From Clavibacter phaseoli (GTDB lineage: Bacteria > Actinomycetota > Actinomycetes > Actinomycetales > Microbacteriaceae): 64,000 bases of DNA. Made by a program: the position numbers and the translations under genes. This document shows positions 34,968-44,001 of this stretch, one piece after another. The stretch is taken from NCBI RefSeq assembly GCF_021922925.1, contig NZ_CP040786.1:1364001-1428000 (forward strand), written 5' to 3'. Under the pieces are notes generated by a model. That model had not been told where the DNA came from and made no database searches. It was given only the letters and a program-made list of their open reading frames with translations. How positions within the stretch are numbered: position 1 is the stretch's first letter; each line of letters begins with the position of its first letter.

Positions 34968-35887
34968 GCGGGATCCGGCAGCGGCTGGCAGCGCGGGCAC
35001 AGGTGCGACCCGCGGTTCATGAAGGCCTCGCGCACGATCGGCGTGCCGCAGCGCGGGCACGGCTTCCCCTGCTGGCCGTACGCGTTGAGGGAGTGCGAGA
35101 AGTACCCGGACGCCCCGTTGACGTTCACGTACTGCGCGTCGAAGCTCGTGCCGCCCTCCGCCAGCGCCCGGGCGAGCACGTGCCGCACCTCGGCGACGAG
35201 CCGCAGCGCGCGCCCGCGGCCGAGCCGGTCCGTGGGGTGGGCGTAGTGGATCCGCGCCGCCCAGAGCGCCTCGTCCGCGTAGATGTTGCCGATGCCGCTC
35301 ACGAGCGTCTGGTCGAGCAGCGCGCGCTTGATGCCGGTGCGGCGCTTCGCGATGCGCTCGAGGAGCAGCTCGTCGTCGAAGGCCGGGTCGAGCGGATCCC
35401 GCGCGATGTGGGCGACCTGCGTCGGCACGAGCGCGGCGTCGGATCCGCGCCCGCCCGCGTGCCCGTCGGGCGTCGCGACGAGACGGTCCACCGCCATCGA
35501 CCCGAAGATCCGCTGGTCGACGAAGGCGACCACGAGCTCGCCGTGCGTCGGGTGCTCGATGCCCAGGCGGATCCGGAGCAGCCCGTCCGGGTCGGACCCG
35601 GGCTCGCGGAGGAGCACCTGCCCGCTCATGCCGAGGTGCGTGACCAGGGCGCGGGGTCCGGTGGCGTCGCGCCCGGCGTCGGACTCGAGCGGCAGCCACA
35701 GGAACTTGCCGCGGCGGACGGCGGACGTGATCACGCGGCCGACCAGCAGGTCGACGAACGCGCCCTCCAGCGGATCGTGCCGCTTGAGGGATCGCGCGTC
35801 GAGGATCTCGACGCCGGTGACGCGGGCGCCGGCGACCGCGGGCTCGAGGCCGGCGCGGACGACCTCGACCTCGGGGAGCTCGGGCAC
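34958..35887 (-). CDS. mutM: Formamidopyrimidine-DNA glycosylase
   Basis: A 309-residue base-excision repair enzyme that removes 8-oxoguanine and formamidopyrimidines and nicks the strand. It begins PELPEVEVVRAGL, with catalytic Pro and Glu exposed after Met removal. The central Lys region is GKFLWLPLE, followed by THLGMSGQVL. A C-terminal four-Cys zinc finger reads CPRCGTPIVREAF...HLCPRCQP. Some inserted loops make it longer than the E. coli enzyme. GTG start, 6 bp after the rnc stop. Confidence 0.96.
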   Translation of the reverse strand: MPELPEVEVVRAGLEPAVAGARVTGVEILDARSLKRHDPLEGAFVDLLVGRVITSAVRRGKFLWLPLESDAGRDATGPRALVTHLGMSGQVLLREPGSDPDGLLRIRLGIEHPTHGELVVAFVDQRIFGSMAVDRLVATPDGHAGGRGSDAALVPTQVAHIARDPLDPAFDDELLLERIAKRRTGIKRALLDQTLVSGIGNIYADEALWAARIHYAHPTDRLGRGRALRLVAEVRHVLARALAEGGTSFDAQYVNVNGASGYFSHSLNAYGQQGKPCPRCGTPIVREAFMNRGSHLCPRCQPLPDPAAA

Positions 35888-35893
35888 CGCGGG

Positions 35894-36610
35894 TCAGGCC
35901 GTGGTGCGCGCCTCGAGGCGGGTCCACGCCTCGAGCGCGGCCGTCATCTCGGCCTGCTTCTTGCTGGATCCCTCGCCCGTGGTGCGGACGGCGCCGCCCA
36001 CCGTGACGACGGCGTGGAAGCGCTTGCTGTGGTCGGGTCCGCTGTCGCTCACGTCGTAGACGGGCGCGGGGAGGCCCTGGCGCGCGGCGCTCTCCTGGAG
36101 CGCGGTCTTCGGGTCCATGGCGGCGCCGAACCGCGCGGGGTCCTCGAGGAGGGGCGCGATGAGGCGCAGCACGAGGCCCGTCGCAGCCTCTCCCCCGGCG
36201 TCGAGGTAGCAGGCGCCGATGATGGCCTCGACCGTGTCGGCGAGGATCGACGACTTGGCGCGGCCGCCCGTGAGCTCCTCGCCCCGGCCGAGCAGCAGGT
36301 GCTCGCCGAGCCCGATGCGCGTGGCGACCTCCGCGAGGGCGACGCTCGAGACGAGGCTGGCGCGCCGCTTGGCGAGCTCGCCCTCGTCGAGGTCGGGGTT
36401 CTCGAGGTAGAGCATGACCGTGACGGCCTGCCCGAGGATGGAGTCGCCGAGGAACTCGAGGCGCTCGTTGTGCGGGATGCCGCCGTGCTCGTACGCGTAC
36501 GAGCGGTGGGTGAGCGCGAGCTCGAGGAGCTCGGGGCTCACGTCCACGGCGAGGAGGCGCCGGAGCGCGTCGCGGTCGCCGTGGACGCGGGATCCCGTGG
36601 TGTCGGTCAT
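35894..36610 (-). CDS. rnc: Ribonuclease III
   Basis: A 238-residue double-strand RNA endonuclease for rRNA and mRNA maturation. The family signature is NERLEFLGDSILG near residue 45, with TVEAIIGACYLD supplying the second acidic cluster. The C-terminal dsRNA-binding domain (from about 160) has PKTALQESAARQGLPAPVYDV and GSSKKQAEMTAALEAW. It lies between rpmF and mutM in the conserved order. Confidence 0.97.
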   Translation of the reverse strand: MTDTTGSRVHGDRDALRRLLAVDVSPELLELALTHRSYAYEHGGIPHNERLEFLGDSILGQAVTVMLYLENPDLDEGELAKRRASLVSSVALAEVATRIGLGEHLLLGRGEELTGGRAKSSILADTVEAIIGACYLDAGGEAATGLVLRLIAPLLEDPARFGAAMDPKTALQESAARQGLPAPVYDVSDSGPDHSKRFHAVVTVGGAVRTTGEGSSKKQAEMTAALEAWTRLEARTTA

Positions 36611-36635
36611 GTCCGACGTACCGTGCGGGTCGCGA

Positions 36636-36839
36636 CTAGACGTCGGCGACCTTGCGGCCCTTGTACTCCATGTACAGGGGGGTGCCGGCGGCGTCCTCGA
36701 TCACACGCGCGCGGTGCGGCATGGAGTAGACGACCTTGCCGTTCTCGATGGTCTTGACGAGCGTGGGAGCCTCGGCCTTCCACTGCGAGCGACGCGCGCG
36801 CGTGTTGGATCGGGACATCTTCCTCTTGGGTACAGCCAT
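36636..36839 (-). CDS. rpmF: 50S ribosomal protein L32, cysteine-less form
   Basis: A 67-residue protein. The start [22 protein letters not shown] is unmistakable L32. The rest ([26 protein letters not shown]) has no Cys at all, so this is the zinc-independent C-minus version instead of the four-Cys ribbon. It lies 2 bp downstream of the DUF177 gene, the standard yceD-rpmF pair, followed by rnc. Confidence 0.95.
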   Translation of the reverse strand: MAVPKRKMSRSNTRARRSQWKAEAPTLVKTIENGKVVYSMPHRARVIEDAAGTPLYMEYKGRKVADV

Positions 36840-36841
36840 GG

Positions 36842-37414
36842 CTAACTCTCATCTCTCTGCGTTTCGGTGTCGGCGTCTTCACGCGCCGCACCGCTGTCTT
36901 CGGAAGCTCGGAAGCCGGACAGGGCCGCCCAGCGCTGATCGATCACGGGCTCCGGGTCGGAGTCCGCCAGGACCAGGCTGATGCCGGGACCCAGATCGAG
37001 ATCGAGGTCCTCGCCCGGCACTTCGGGCTGGAACGGCAGTGAAAGGACCACCGCATCCCGGATGACCGGCTCCAGGTCCACGTGCTCGTCCTGGACCTGG
37101 TAGTCGAAAGCTTCATCAAGAGAGTACGCGAACATCTCCGCGAAATCGACCTGGACACGCTCCTGCATGTCGGCGAGGGTGCGCGCGGACTGCCCGTCGG
37201 CCACCGTGTCGACCTCGCCGGTCGCCAGGATCCCGTCGTGCAGGGACTCCAGGCGCACGTGCACGCGCATCTCGCGACCCTCGGGGACGGCGATGAGGCC
37301 CTCCCCCATGCGCTCGGGGGTGACGATGGTCAGGTCGAGCTCGCGCATCTCCCCGGGGCGGTGCACGATGTCGTGGACGTGGACCGTGAATGGGGTCTTC
37401 TGGAACCTGGACAC
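36842..37414 (-). CDS. YceD/DUF177 family protein
   Basis: A 190-residue acidic protein of the DUF177 family, encoded before rpmF in nearly all bacteria and linked to 23S rRNA accumulation in plants and E. coli. Recognisable parts: the central [17 protein letters not shown], the acidic strand [24 protein letters not shown], and the C-terminal [11 protein letters not shown] that most members carry. The family's usual central Cys pair is not present. GTG start with TAGGAT 6 nt upstream, so probably leaderless. Confidence 0.92.
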   Translation of the reverse strand: MSRFQKTPFTVHVHDIVHRPGEMRELDLTIVTPERMGEGLIAVPEGREMRVHVRLESLHDGILATGEVDTVADGQSARTLADMQERVQVDFAEMFAYSLDEAFDYQVQDEHVDLEPVIRDAVVLSLPFQPEVPGEDLDLDLGPGISLVLADSDPEPVIDQRWAALSGFRASEDSGAAREDADTETQRDES

Positions 37415-37420
37415 CCGTAG

Positions 37421-37426
37421 ATCCTA
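37421..37426 (-). promoter_or_regulatory. Predicted -10 box, leaderless DUF177 gene
   Basis: Minus-strand TAGGAT, 6-nt spacer CTACGG, GTG at 37414. It lies in the 19-bp gap after coaD. Confidence 0.5.
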
Positions 37427-37433
37427 CGGGGCG

Positions 37434-37925
37434 TCAGCCGGCGCGCCGGACGGCCAGCGCCTCCCGGACGGCCTCCGGGACGTAGGGCGCGACGTCGCCG
37501 CCGAGCGCCTCGACCTGGCGCACGAGCGAGCTGGACACGTGGGCGTGCGCGGGATCCGGCAGCAGCAGCACGGTCTCGACGTCGGCGAGGTCGCGGTTGA
37601 CGAGGGCCATGGGCGTCTCGTACGTCACGTCGAGCTGCGACCGGACGCCCTTGACGAGGACGGTCGCGCCGACCTGCCGGCAGTAGTCGACGAGGAGGCC
37701 GGCGCCCCACGAGTCGATGCGGACGGCGTCGGGGAGGCCGGCGTCGCGGATCACGCGCTCGAGGAGGGCCAGGCGCTCCTCGAGCGGGAGCATCGGCGTC
37801 TTGCCGGGGTTGTGCACGACCAGCACGACGAGCTCGTCGTAGAGGCGGGCGGCCCGACGGATCACGTCGAGGTGCCCGAGCGTGACGGGGTCGAACGATC
37901 CGGGGACGACGGCGATCCGCTGCAT
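37434..37925 (-). CDS. coaD: Phosphopantetheine adenylyltransferase
   Basis: A 163-residue nucleotidyltransferase, penultimate step of coenzyme A synthesis. Motifs: [19 protein letters not shown] with the TxGH nucleotide site, [24 protein letters not shown], and the C-terminal [21 protein letters not shown] (the ISSTxVR equivalent). The start at 37925 is supported by minus-strand TAGGCT 6 nt upstream. Confidence 0.97.
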   Translation of the reverse strand: MQRIAVVPGSFDPVTLGHLDVIRRAARLYDELVVLVVHNPGKTPMLPLEERLALLERVIRDAGLPDAVRIDSWGAGLLVDYCRQVGATVLVKGVRSQLDVTYETPMALVNRDLADVETVLLLPDPAHAHVSSSLVRQVEALGGDVAPYVPEAVREALAVRRAG

Positions 37926-37931
37926 CCCGTC

Positions 37932-37937
37932 AGCCTA
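37932..37937 (-). promoter_or_regulatory. Predicted -10 box, leaderless coaD
   Basis: Minus-strand TAGGCT, 6-nt spacer GACGGG, ATG at 37925, in the 26-bp gap after recG. Confidence 0.5.
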
Positions 37938-37951
37938 CGGCGGGCGCTGCC

Positions 37952-40144
37952 CTAGTTCTTGTCGAGGAACGCGCGCTCCTCGTCGTCGAGCCGCCGGGCG
38001 AGCGCGCGGGCGAGCGCGGGATGGCCCTGGAGCTCCGGCGACGCCTCGAGCACGTCGTGGGCGTGCTCGCGCGCGGACTCGATGAGGTCGCCGTCCTGCG
38101 CGACCCGCAGCAGCCGGAGCGACGACCGACCGCCCGACTGGTTCGTGCCGAGGACGTTGCCCTCGCGGCGGAGCTCGAGGTCGACGCGCGCGAGCTCGAA
38201 GCCGTCGAGCGTCGCCGCGACGGCGTCCACCCGCTCGCGCGCCACGGTCTCCGGTTCGGCGTGCGTGACCATGAGGCAGAGCCCGGGCACGCCGCCGCGA
38301 CCGACGCGGCCGCGCAGCTGGTGCAGCTGCGAGACGCCGAAGCGGTCGGCGTCGAGGATCACCATGGTCGAGGCGTTCGGCACGTCGACGCCCACCTCGA
38401 TGACGGTGGTCGCCACGATGAGGTCGATGTCGCCCGCCGAGAAGGCGCGCATCACGCGGTCCTTCTCCTCCCCCGTCATGCGGCCGTGCAGCACGGCGCG
38501 GCGGACGGATCCGAGGCGGGGGTGCGCCGCGAGCAGCGCGTCGACCTCGGTGACGGTCGCCAGCGCCGGCCGGGTCGGCGCGTCGTCGGCGCCCTCCGCG
38601 GCGTCGGCGGCGTCCTCGTCCTCGGCGTCGGGATCCTGCGGGTCGATCGCCGGGCACACCACGAACGCCTGGCGGCCCTTCTGGATCTCCTCGGCCGTGC
38701 GCTCCCACACCCGCTCGATCCACCGCGGCTGCTCGTGCAGCGGGACCACGAAGGACTCGATGGGCTGGCGGCCGCTCGGCAGCTCGGCGATGGTGGAGAC
38801 GTCGAGGTCGCCGAACACCGTCATCGCGACCGTGCGCGGGATCGGCGTGGCGGTGAGGACGAGCACATGGGGCGGCGTGCCGCCCTTCCGCCGGAGCGCC
38901 TCGCGCTGGTCGACGCCGAAGCGGTGCTGCTCGTCGACCACGACGAGGCCGAGGTCGAGGAACTCCACGCGGTCGCCGAGGAGCGCGTGCGTGCCCACGA
39001 CGATGCGCGCCTGGCCGCTGACGATGCGCAGCAGCGCGCGCTTCCGCTCGGCGGTCGAGAGCTGGCCGGTGAGCAGGGTGGGCATGAGCTCCGCCGCGAG
39101 GTCGGGCCCGAGCGACGCCGTGAGCGAGCGGAGGTGCTGGCTCGCGAGCACCTCGGTGGGCGCGAGCAGCGCGGACTGGCCCCCGGAGTCGGCGACCGCG
39201 AGCATGGCGCGGAGCGCGACGAGCGTCTTGCCGGAGCCGACCTCGCCCTGCACGAGCCGGTTCATGGGCCAGGTGCGGGCCATGTCCGTCGCGATCTCCT
39301 CGCCGACGAGCCGCTGGTCGCCCGTGCGCGTGAAGGGCAGCTGGGCGTCGAGCCGATCGAGGCGCCCGCCGGGGGTCGGGATCCGCGGGGTCGCCGGCAG
39401 CGCGCGCGCCGCCTGCCGCCGCTGCAGGAGCGCGGTCTGCAGGACGAACGCCTCCTGGAAGCGGAGGGCGTCGCGGCCGCGCCGCCAGTCGACGTCCTTC
39501 TCGGGGCGGTGCACGCCCTCGAGCGCCTCGCGGTAAGGAAGGAGGCCGCGCTCGGCGCGCACGTCGGCGGGGACGGGATCCTCGAGGTCGTCGACCGCGT
39601 CGAGCGCCAGCTCCACCGACCTCGCGACCTGCCAGCTCGCCATCGAGGCGGTGGCCGGGTAGATGGGGATGGGCATCTCGGCCCAGCGGCGCGCGGCCGC
39701 GTCCGGCTCGCCGCCGGAGAGCTCCGGGCCCTCGTGCGCGTCGAAGAGCTCGTAGTCGGGGTGGGCCAGCTGGAGCGCGCCGCGGTAGTCGCTGACCTTG
39801 CCCGCGAAGATCCCGCGGACGCCGGGCACCAGGTCCTTGGCGCGCCACGCCTGGTTGAAGAAGGTGAGGGTGAGGAAGCCGCGGCCGTCGGTGATCCGCA
39901 CCTCGAGGATGCTGCCGCGCCGGGCCCGCATGGGGCGCTCGCGCACCTCGCGCACCTCGGCGACGATGGTGGCCTGCTGGTCGACGGGCAGCTCGGCGAG
40001 GGCCGTGAGCTCGCCGCGGCGGGCGTAGCGGCGCGGGAGGTGCTCGAGGAGGTCGGCGACCGTGCGCAGGCCGAAGGCCTTCTGCAGCACGCCCGCGGTG
40101 CGGCCGCCCACGACGCCCGCGAGCGCGGCGTCGGATCCGGTCAT
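37952..40144 (-). CDS. recG: ATP-dependent DNA helicase RecG
   Basis: A 730-residue branch-migration helicase that regresses stalled forks and processes Holliday junctions. N-terminal wedge/OB domain: DLLEHLPRRYARRGELT and VRGIFAGKVSDYRGALQLAHPDYELF. Helicase motif I is QGEVGSGKTLVAL, motif II VVDEQHRFGVDQRE, motif III TATPIPRTVAMTVFGDLDVS, motif VI HQLRGRVGRGG. An acidic Asp/Ala/Glu-rich stretch at about residues 498-525 is extra compared with E. coli. Its ATG overlaps the tgpA-like stop by 2 nt. TACACT lies 6 nt upstream, so a separate leaderless transcript is also possible. Confidence 0.97.
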   Translation of the reverse strand: MTGSDAALAGVVGGRTAGVLQKAFGLRTVADLLEHLPRRYARRGELTALAELPVDQQATIVAEVREVRERPMRARRGSILEVRITDGRGFLTLTFFNQAWRAKDLVPGVRGIFAGKVSDYRGALQLAHPDYELFDAHEGPELSGGEPDAAARRWAEMPIPIYPATASMASWQVARSVELALDAVDDLEDPVPADVRAERGLLPYREALEGVHRPEKDVDWRRGRDALRFQEAFVLQTALLQRRQAARALPATPRIPTPGGRLDRLDAQLPFTRTGDQRLVGEEIATDMARTWPMNRLVQGEVGSGKTLVALRAMLAVADSGGQSALLAPTEVLASQHLRSLTASLGPDLAAELMPTLLTGQLSTAERKRALLRIVSGQARIVVGTHALLGDRVEFLDLGLVVVDEQHRFGVDQREALRRKGGTPPHVLVLTATPIPRTVAMTVFGDLDVSTIAELPSGRQPIESFVVPLHEQPRWIERVWERTAEEIQKGRQAFVVCPAIDPQDPDAEDEDAADAAEGADDAPTRPALATVTEVDALLAAHPRLGSVRRAVLHGRMTGEEKDRVMRAFSAGDIDLIVATTVIEVGVDVPNASTMVILDADRFGVSQLHQLRGRVGRGGVPGLCLMVTHAEPETVARERVDAVAATLDGFELARVDLELRREGNVLGTNQSGGRSSLRLLRVAQDGDLIESAREHAHDVLEASPELQGHPALARALARRLDDEERAFLDKN

Positions 40145-42672
40145 CCCCCGAGTGTACGAGGGGCGTCCGACGCCGGCGGCGCGGACGGCGGTCCGCCCGC
40201 CGTCCCGTCGTCGGCTCCGTCGTCGGTGCGCGGGCGGCGGCGGACGAGCGACCGCGGGGCGACCGACGCGAGGATCCGGTCGGCCCGTCCCGCGCGGGCG
40301 CGGAGCGCGTCGCCCAGCGCGACGAGCGCGGCGGCCTGCGCGGCGCCGGCCCGGGCGTCCACCGGCACGCCGGCGCGGGCGAAGCGCTCCCGCTCGCGGG
40401 CGCCGACCAGGAGGGCCACCGGGTCGGCGAGCGACGGGTCGTCGCCCTGGAGGCGGCGCCCGAGCTCGCGCGGCGACTCGGTGTCGGGCACGCGGATCCC
40501 CAGGTCGACCGCCTGGTCCTCCGCCTCGCGCCACGCCGTGCCCGGGGGCGCGTCGCCGGCCTCGAGCGCGCGCAGCCGTCCGGAGCGGCGGGCCCGGCGC
40601 AGGAGGGCCGGAGCGGCGAGGAGGGCGAGCACGAGGAGCACGAGGGCCGCGGTGCCGAGCGCCGCCCACGGGATCCGGACGCCCGCGGCGCCGCTCGCGC
40701 CGGGCGCGGCCGAGGCGGTGGGGGCGGGCGTCGCGGACGGGGTGGCCTCGGTCGGCGCGCTCGGCGTCGCGGACGGCGTGGGCGCGGTGGTCGGCGCGGC
40801 GGAGGGCTGGGCGTACGGCGCGGCCTGGCCGCGGCCCGGCGTGGGCTCGAACGCGATCCAGCCGATGCCGGAGAAGTACAGCTCGGGCCAGGAGTGCAGG
40901 TCGTGGGATCCGACGCGGTAGGTGATGAGGTCGCCGTCGCGTCCGACCTGGTCGCCCGGCAGGTAGCCGACGGCCACGCGCGACGGGATGCCCGCCTCGC
41001 GCGCCATGATCGCCATGGCCGACGCGAAGTGCACGCAGTAGCCCGAGCGCACGCGGAGGAACTCCCCCACGACGTCGACGCCGCTGCCGTCGTAGCCCTG
41101 CTCGACGGGCGCGTCCTCCGAGTAGCGGAACTGCCCGCCCGTGAAGAACTCCTGGAGCGCGAGCGCCTGGTCGTACGGCGAGTCGATGCCGGCGAGGACC
41201 TCCGCCGTCGTCGAGGCGACGATGTCCGGGGTGCCGGAGGGGATCTGCAGGTACGGCTGGAGGTCGTCGTCGGTCGCGGGCGCGACGGCCTCCAGCTGCT
41301 CGCGCTCGGGGCGCGGCAGCTCGCTCCGCACGGTGTAGCTCTGGTCGCGGCTGTCGGAGTCGGACGAGCGGATCGCGAGGCCCTGCTCGGACCACCGCCA
41401 CGACCCCTCGAGCCCGCTGACGCTGCGGGGCGCGTAGGGCGCGGGCAGCCAGGCGCTCGAGGAGCCCTCGACCTGCACGCGCGCCTCGACCTCCTCGGAC
41501 GGCACGTCGGATCCGGATCCGAGGTCCGGCCCGATCGCGTCGACGGTGTTCCCGTCCGGCGGGCGCAGCGGCGACGGCGCCCACTCGTCGCCCTCGAAGC
41601 GCGAGAGCGTCGTCACCTTGAAGTAGAGGGGCGTGAGGGACGCCGTGGAGTAGCGGAGCGCCTCGACGTCGACGGGACGGCGGAGGTCGTCGCCGAGGTC
41701 GAGGATCGGGTTGACGACGCGCGAGCCGCCCTGCCCGGAGCCGGAGGCCGTCGGGAAGGTCGCCGACGTGAGGCCGGGGACGATCGCGGGCGCGACGAGG
41801 GAGAGGACGACCGCGCCGCCCGCGAGCGCGCCCGCGGAGGCGAGCGTCGTGCGCGCGGACCCCGCCGGACGACCGGACGAGGAGCGGCGCGGGGCGGGCG
41901 GGGGCGCGGGGCGGGATCCCCCGAGGAGGCCGGATCCGCGCCAGCCGCCCTCCCGGTCCGTCTCGCGCGCGTCGGCCGCGAGCACCGCGAACCAGGCGAG
42001 CGCCGTGACGGCGAAGGACCAGACGGAGAACTCGCCCACGAGCACCGCGCCGGGGACGGAGACGAGCACGAGGAGCGGGAGCCCGGTGACGGCGGGCAGG
42101 CGGAGCGCGTGCGCGAGCACGTCGAGCACGACCGCAAGGGCGCCGATCGAGGCCACGATCACGAAGACGATGGACGCGAGCGGAGGCACGGGCGCCGACC
42201 GCCGGTAGATCTCCTGGCCCGCCTGCTCGCCGACGGCGAGGAGCGTGCGCACGGTCTCCGGGGTGGGGATCACGCCGAGCACGGCGGTGCGCCCCGCGAA
42301 CACGAGCGTGACGAGGAGCACGAGGAGCACCAGTCCGCCGAGCGAGGCGAGGAGCCGCGGCACGCCGAGCGAGCGCAGCAGGGCGGCGGATCCGAGCACG
42401 GCGGCGACGATCACGACGCAGAGCAGGAACCAGGCCCCCGGCTCGACGAGCAGGTGGAGGCTGGCGGCGCCGGCGAGGAGGGCGACGCCCAGCGCGGCGG
42501 TGAGCGGCCAGCGTGCGGCCGCGCGCCCGGATCCCGCCTGCCCGTCACGGCGGCCGGGGCCAGATCCGTCGCCGCGTCCGCCCGGTCCGCCCGCGCGCTC
42601 CCCCGGCAGCGGGCGCGGCTCGACGCTCCAGCGCTCGCGGCCGCCGAGGCCGACGGCGTCGAGGTCGGTCAT
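40141..42672 (-). CDS. TgpA-like membrane transglutaminase-fold protein
   Basis: An 843-residue protein with about seven N-terminal membrane helices (60-265), a large extracytoplasmic region with a transglutaminase-like domain, a Pro/Thr/Ala-rich linker (about 605-650), another membrane helix near 660 and a charged cytoplasmic tail. The catalytic core shows Cys in RSGYCVHFASAMA (about 544) and His in GSHDLHSWPELYF (about 590); the acid position is FEPTPG. TgpA is essential in Pseudomonas. Substrate and reaction, hydrolysis or crosslinking at the cell surface, are unknown. ATGA overlap with the DUF58 gene upstream. Confidence 0.88.
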   Translation of the reverse strand: MTDLDAVGLGGRERWSVEPRPLPGERAGGPGGRGDGSGPGRRDGQAGSGRAAARWPLTAALGVALLAGAASLHLLVEPGAWFLLCVVIVAAVLGSAALLRSLGVPRLLASLGGLVLLVLLVTLVFAGRTAVLGVIPTPETVRTLLAVGEQAGQEIYRRSAPVPPLASIVFVIVASIGALAVVLDVLAHALRLPAVTGLPLLVLVSVPGAVLVGEFSVWSFAVTALAWFAVLAADARETDREGGWRGSGLLGGSRPAPPPAPRRSSSGRPAGSARTTLASAGALAGGAVVLSLVAPAIVPGLTSATFPTASGSGQGGSRVVNPILDLGDDLRRPVDVEALRYSTASLTPLYFKVTTLSRFEGDEWAPSPLRPPDGNTVDAIGPDLGSGSDVPSEEVEARVQVEGSSSAWLPAPYAPRSVSGLEGSWRWSEQGLAIRSSDSDSRDQSYTVRSELPRPEREQLEAVAPATDDDLQPYLQIPSGTPDIVASTTAEVLAGIDSPYDQALALQEFFTGGQFRYSEDAPVEQGYDGSGVDVVGEFLRVRSGYCVHFASAMAIMAREAGIPSRVAVGYLPGDQVGRDGDLITYRVGSHDLHSWPELYFSGIGWIAFEPTPGRGQAAPYAQPSAAPTTAPTPSATPSAPTEATPSATPAPTASAAPGASGAAGVRIPWAALGTAALVLLVLALLAAPALLRRARRSGRLRALEAGDAPPGTAWREAEDQAVDLGIRVPDTESPRELGRRLQGDDPSLADPVALLVGARERERFARAGVPVDARAGAAQAAALVALGDALRARAGRADRILASVAPRSLVRRRPRTDDGADDGTAGGPPSAPPASDAPRTLGG
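40151..40156 (-). promoter_or_regulatory. Predicted -10 box, leaderless recG
   Basis: Minus-strand TACACT, 6-nt spacer CGGGGG, ATG at 40144. It lies inside the 3' end of the transglutaminase-like gene. Confidence 0.45.
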
Positions 42673-43997
42673 CGCGCCATCTCCTCGGTGCGGGCGGCGC
42701 GCCAGGCGTCGGCCGGTCGGGTGTCGTCGTCGAGGACGACCGTGCGCCAGCCGGACTCGCGCAGGATCCGCAGGGCCTCGCGGTCGTCGCGGCCGTCGAC
42801 GCGGCCCGGGAGCGCGAGGAACGCGACCGCGGGGCGGCAGGCGGCGCCGAAGCCCGCGAGCCGCCGGGCCTCGTCCTCGTCGAGGTGGCCGAGGACGGCG
42901 TGGATGGGGACGGCGCGGCGGCTGCGGCGCAGGTCGGCGAGGGCCTCCTGGACGCCGTCGTGGTCGGGGTCCACGGGCGCGGGCCGCACCTCGGCGAGGT
43001 GGAGGAGCAGGTCGCCCTCGGCCGCGGCGTCCCCGGGTCGGGCGGCGACGGCGGCCTGCCGGTCGGATCCCGCGGCCGTCTCGATCAGGTGGACCGCGTA
43101 CCCGCCGCGCTGCAGGTGGACGCCCACGGACGCCGCGAACGCGACCGCGCGCTCGAAGGCCCGGTCCCCGTCCCCGTCGTCGTCGGCGTGCTGCGGGAAG
43201 CCGGCGGCGCGCGTGTCGAGGAGCACGAGCGAGCGCGGGCTCGACCGCTGCTCCTCCTGGCGCACCATGAGCTCGCCGTGCCGGGCGGTGGCGCGCCAGT
43301 GCACGCGGCGGAGCGGATCCCCCGCCCGGTACTCGCGCGTACCGAGGTCGTCCTCGCCGCCGTCGGCGCGGCGCTGCACGCGCTCGGACTCGCCCTCGGA
43401 GGAGACCTGCCCGCCGGGCTCGGCCTCGAGGTCCGTCAGGCGCGGGGTGACTACGAGGCGGGAGGTCCCGCCCGCGACGTGCCGCAGCCCCATCAGGCGG
43501 AAGGGGTCGTGCTCCTCGACGGCGAGCGGGCCCACCTCGTGGACGCCGCGGCGCTCGGGCGTGAGGTCGTAGCGGAGGACGGGACGGGCCGAGGAGCGCC
43601 GGGATCCGCGCGCGAGCCCGCGCATCGAGGGCAGCTCGGCGGGCGGCGTCGCGCCGTCGGATCCGGGCACCAGGTCGAGCACCCACGAGCGCGGCGTGGG
43701 CATGGTCCCCGCGTTGGCGACCGACACGGTGACGGTCGTCGGCGTGCCCGACTCGACGACCGCGGACGTGAAGGACCGCTCCACGTGCAGCCGCACCCGC
43801 GCGATCACGAGCCAGGCGGCCGCGAGCAGCGGGAGCGCGAGGAGGGCGACGCCGATGAAGACGAATTCGCGCCGCCCCGCGATGAACGCGCCCGCGAACG
43901 CGGCGACCCCCGCGGCGAGCAGGGCGATCCCGCGGAGGGTCGGGTGCGGGACGGCCTCGATGCCGATCCGGCGCATCAGGCGCGCGAGGGGCGGCAC
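42669..43997 (-). CDS. DUF58 family protein (vWA-like)
   Basis: A 442-residue protein with two N-terminal membrane helices (about 20-65) and a long cytoplasmic part. The DUF58 signature is GDPLRRVHWRATARHGELMVRQEEQ near residue 225, followed by a von Willebrand A-like fold starting LVLLDTRAAG. DUF58 proteins are encoded with MoxR AAA+ ATPases and are thought to be their clients. ATGA overlap with the transglutaminase-like gene and 4-bp spacing from moxR make a tight three-gene operon. Confidence 0.9.
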   Translation of the reverse strand: MPPLARLMRRIGIEAVPHPTLRGIALLAAGVAAFAGAFIAGRREFVFIGVALLALPLLAAAWLVIARVRLHVERSFTSAVVESGTPTTVTVSVANAGTMPTPRSWVLDLVPGSDGATPPAELPSMRGLARGSRRSSARPVLRYDLTPERRGVHEVGPLAVEEHDPFRLMGLRHVAGGTSRLVVTPRLTDLEAEPGGQVSSEGESERVQRRADGGEDDLGTREYRAGDPLRRVHWRATARHGELMVRQEEQRSSPRSLVLLDTRAAGFPQHADDDGDGDRAFERAVAFAASVGVHLQRGGYAVHLIETAAGSDRQAAVAARPGDAAAEGDLLLHLAEVRPAPVDPDHDGVQEALADLRRSRRAVPIHAVLGHLDEDEARRLAGFGAACRPAVAFLALPGRVDGRDDREALRILRESGWRTVVLDDDTRPADAWRAARTEEMAR

Positions 43998-44001
43998 GGG
44001 G

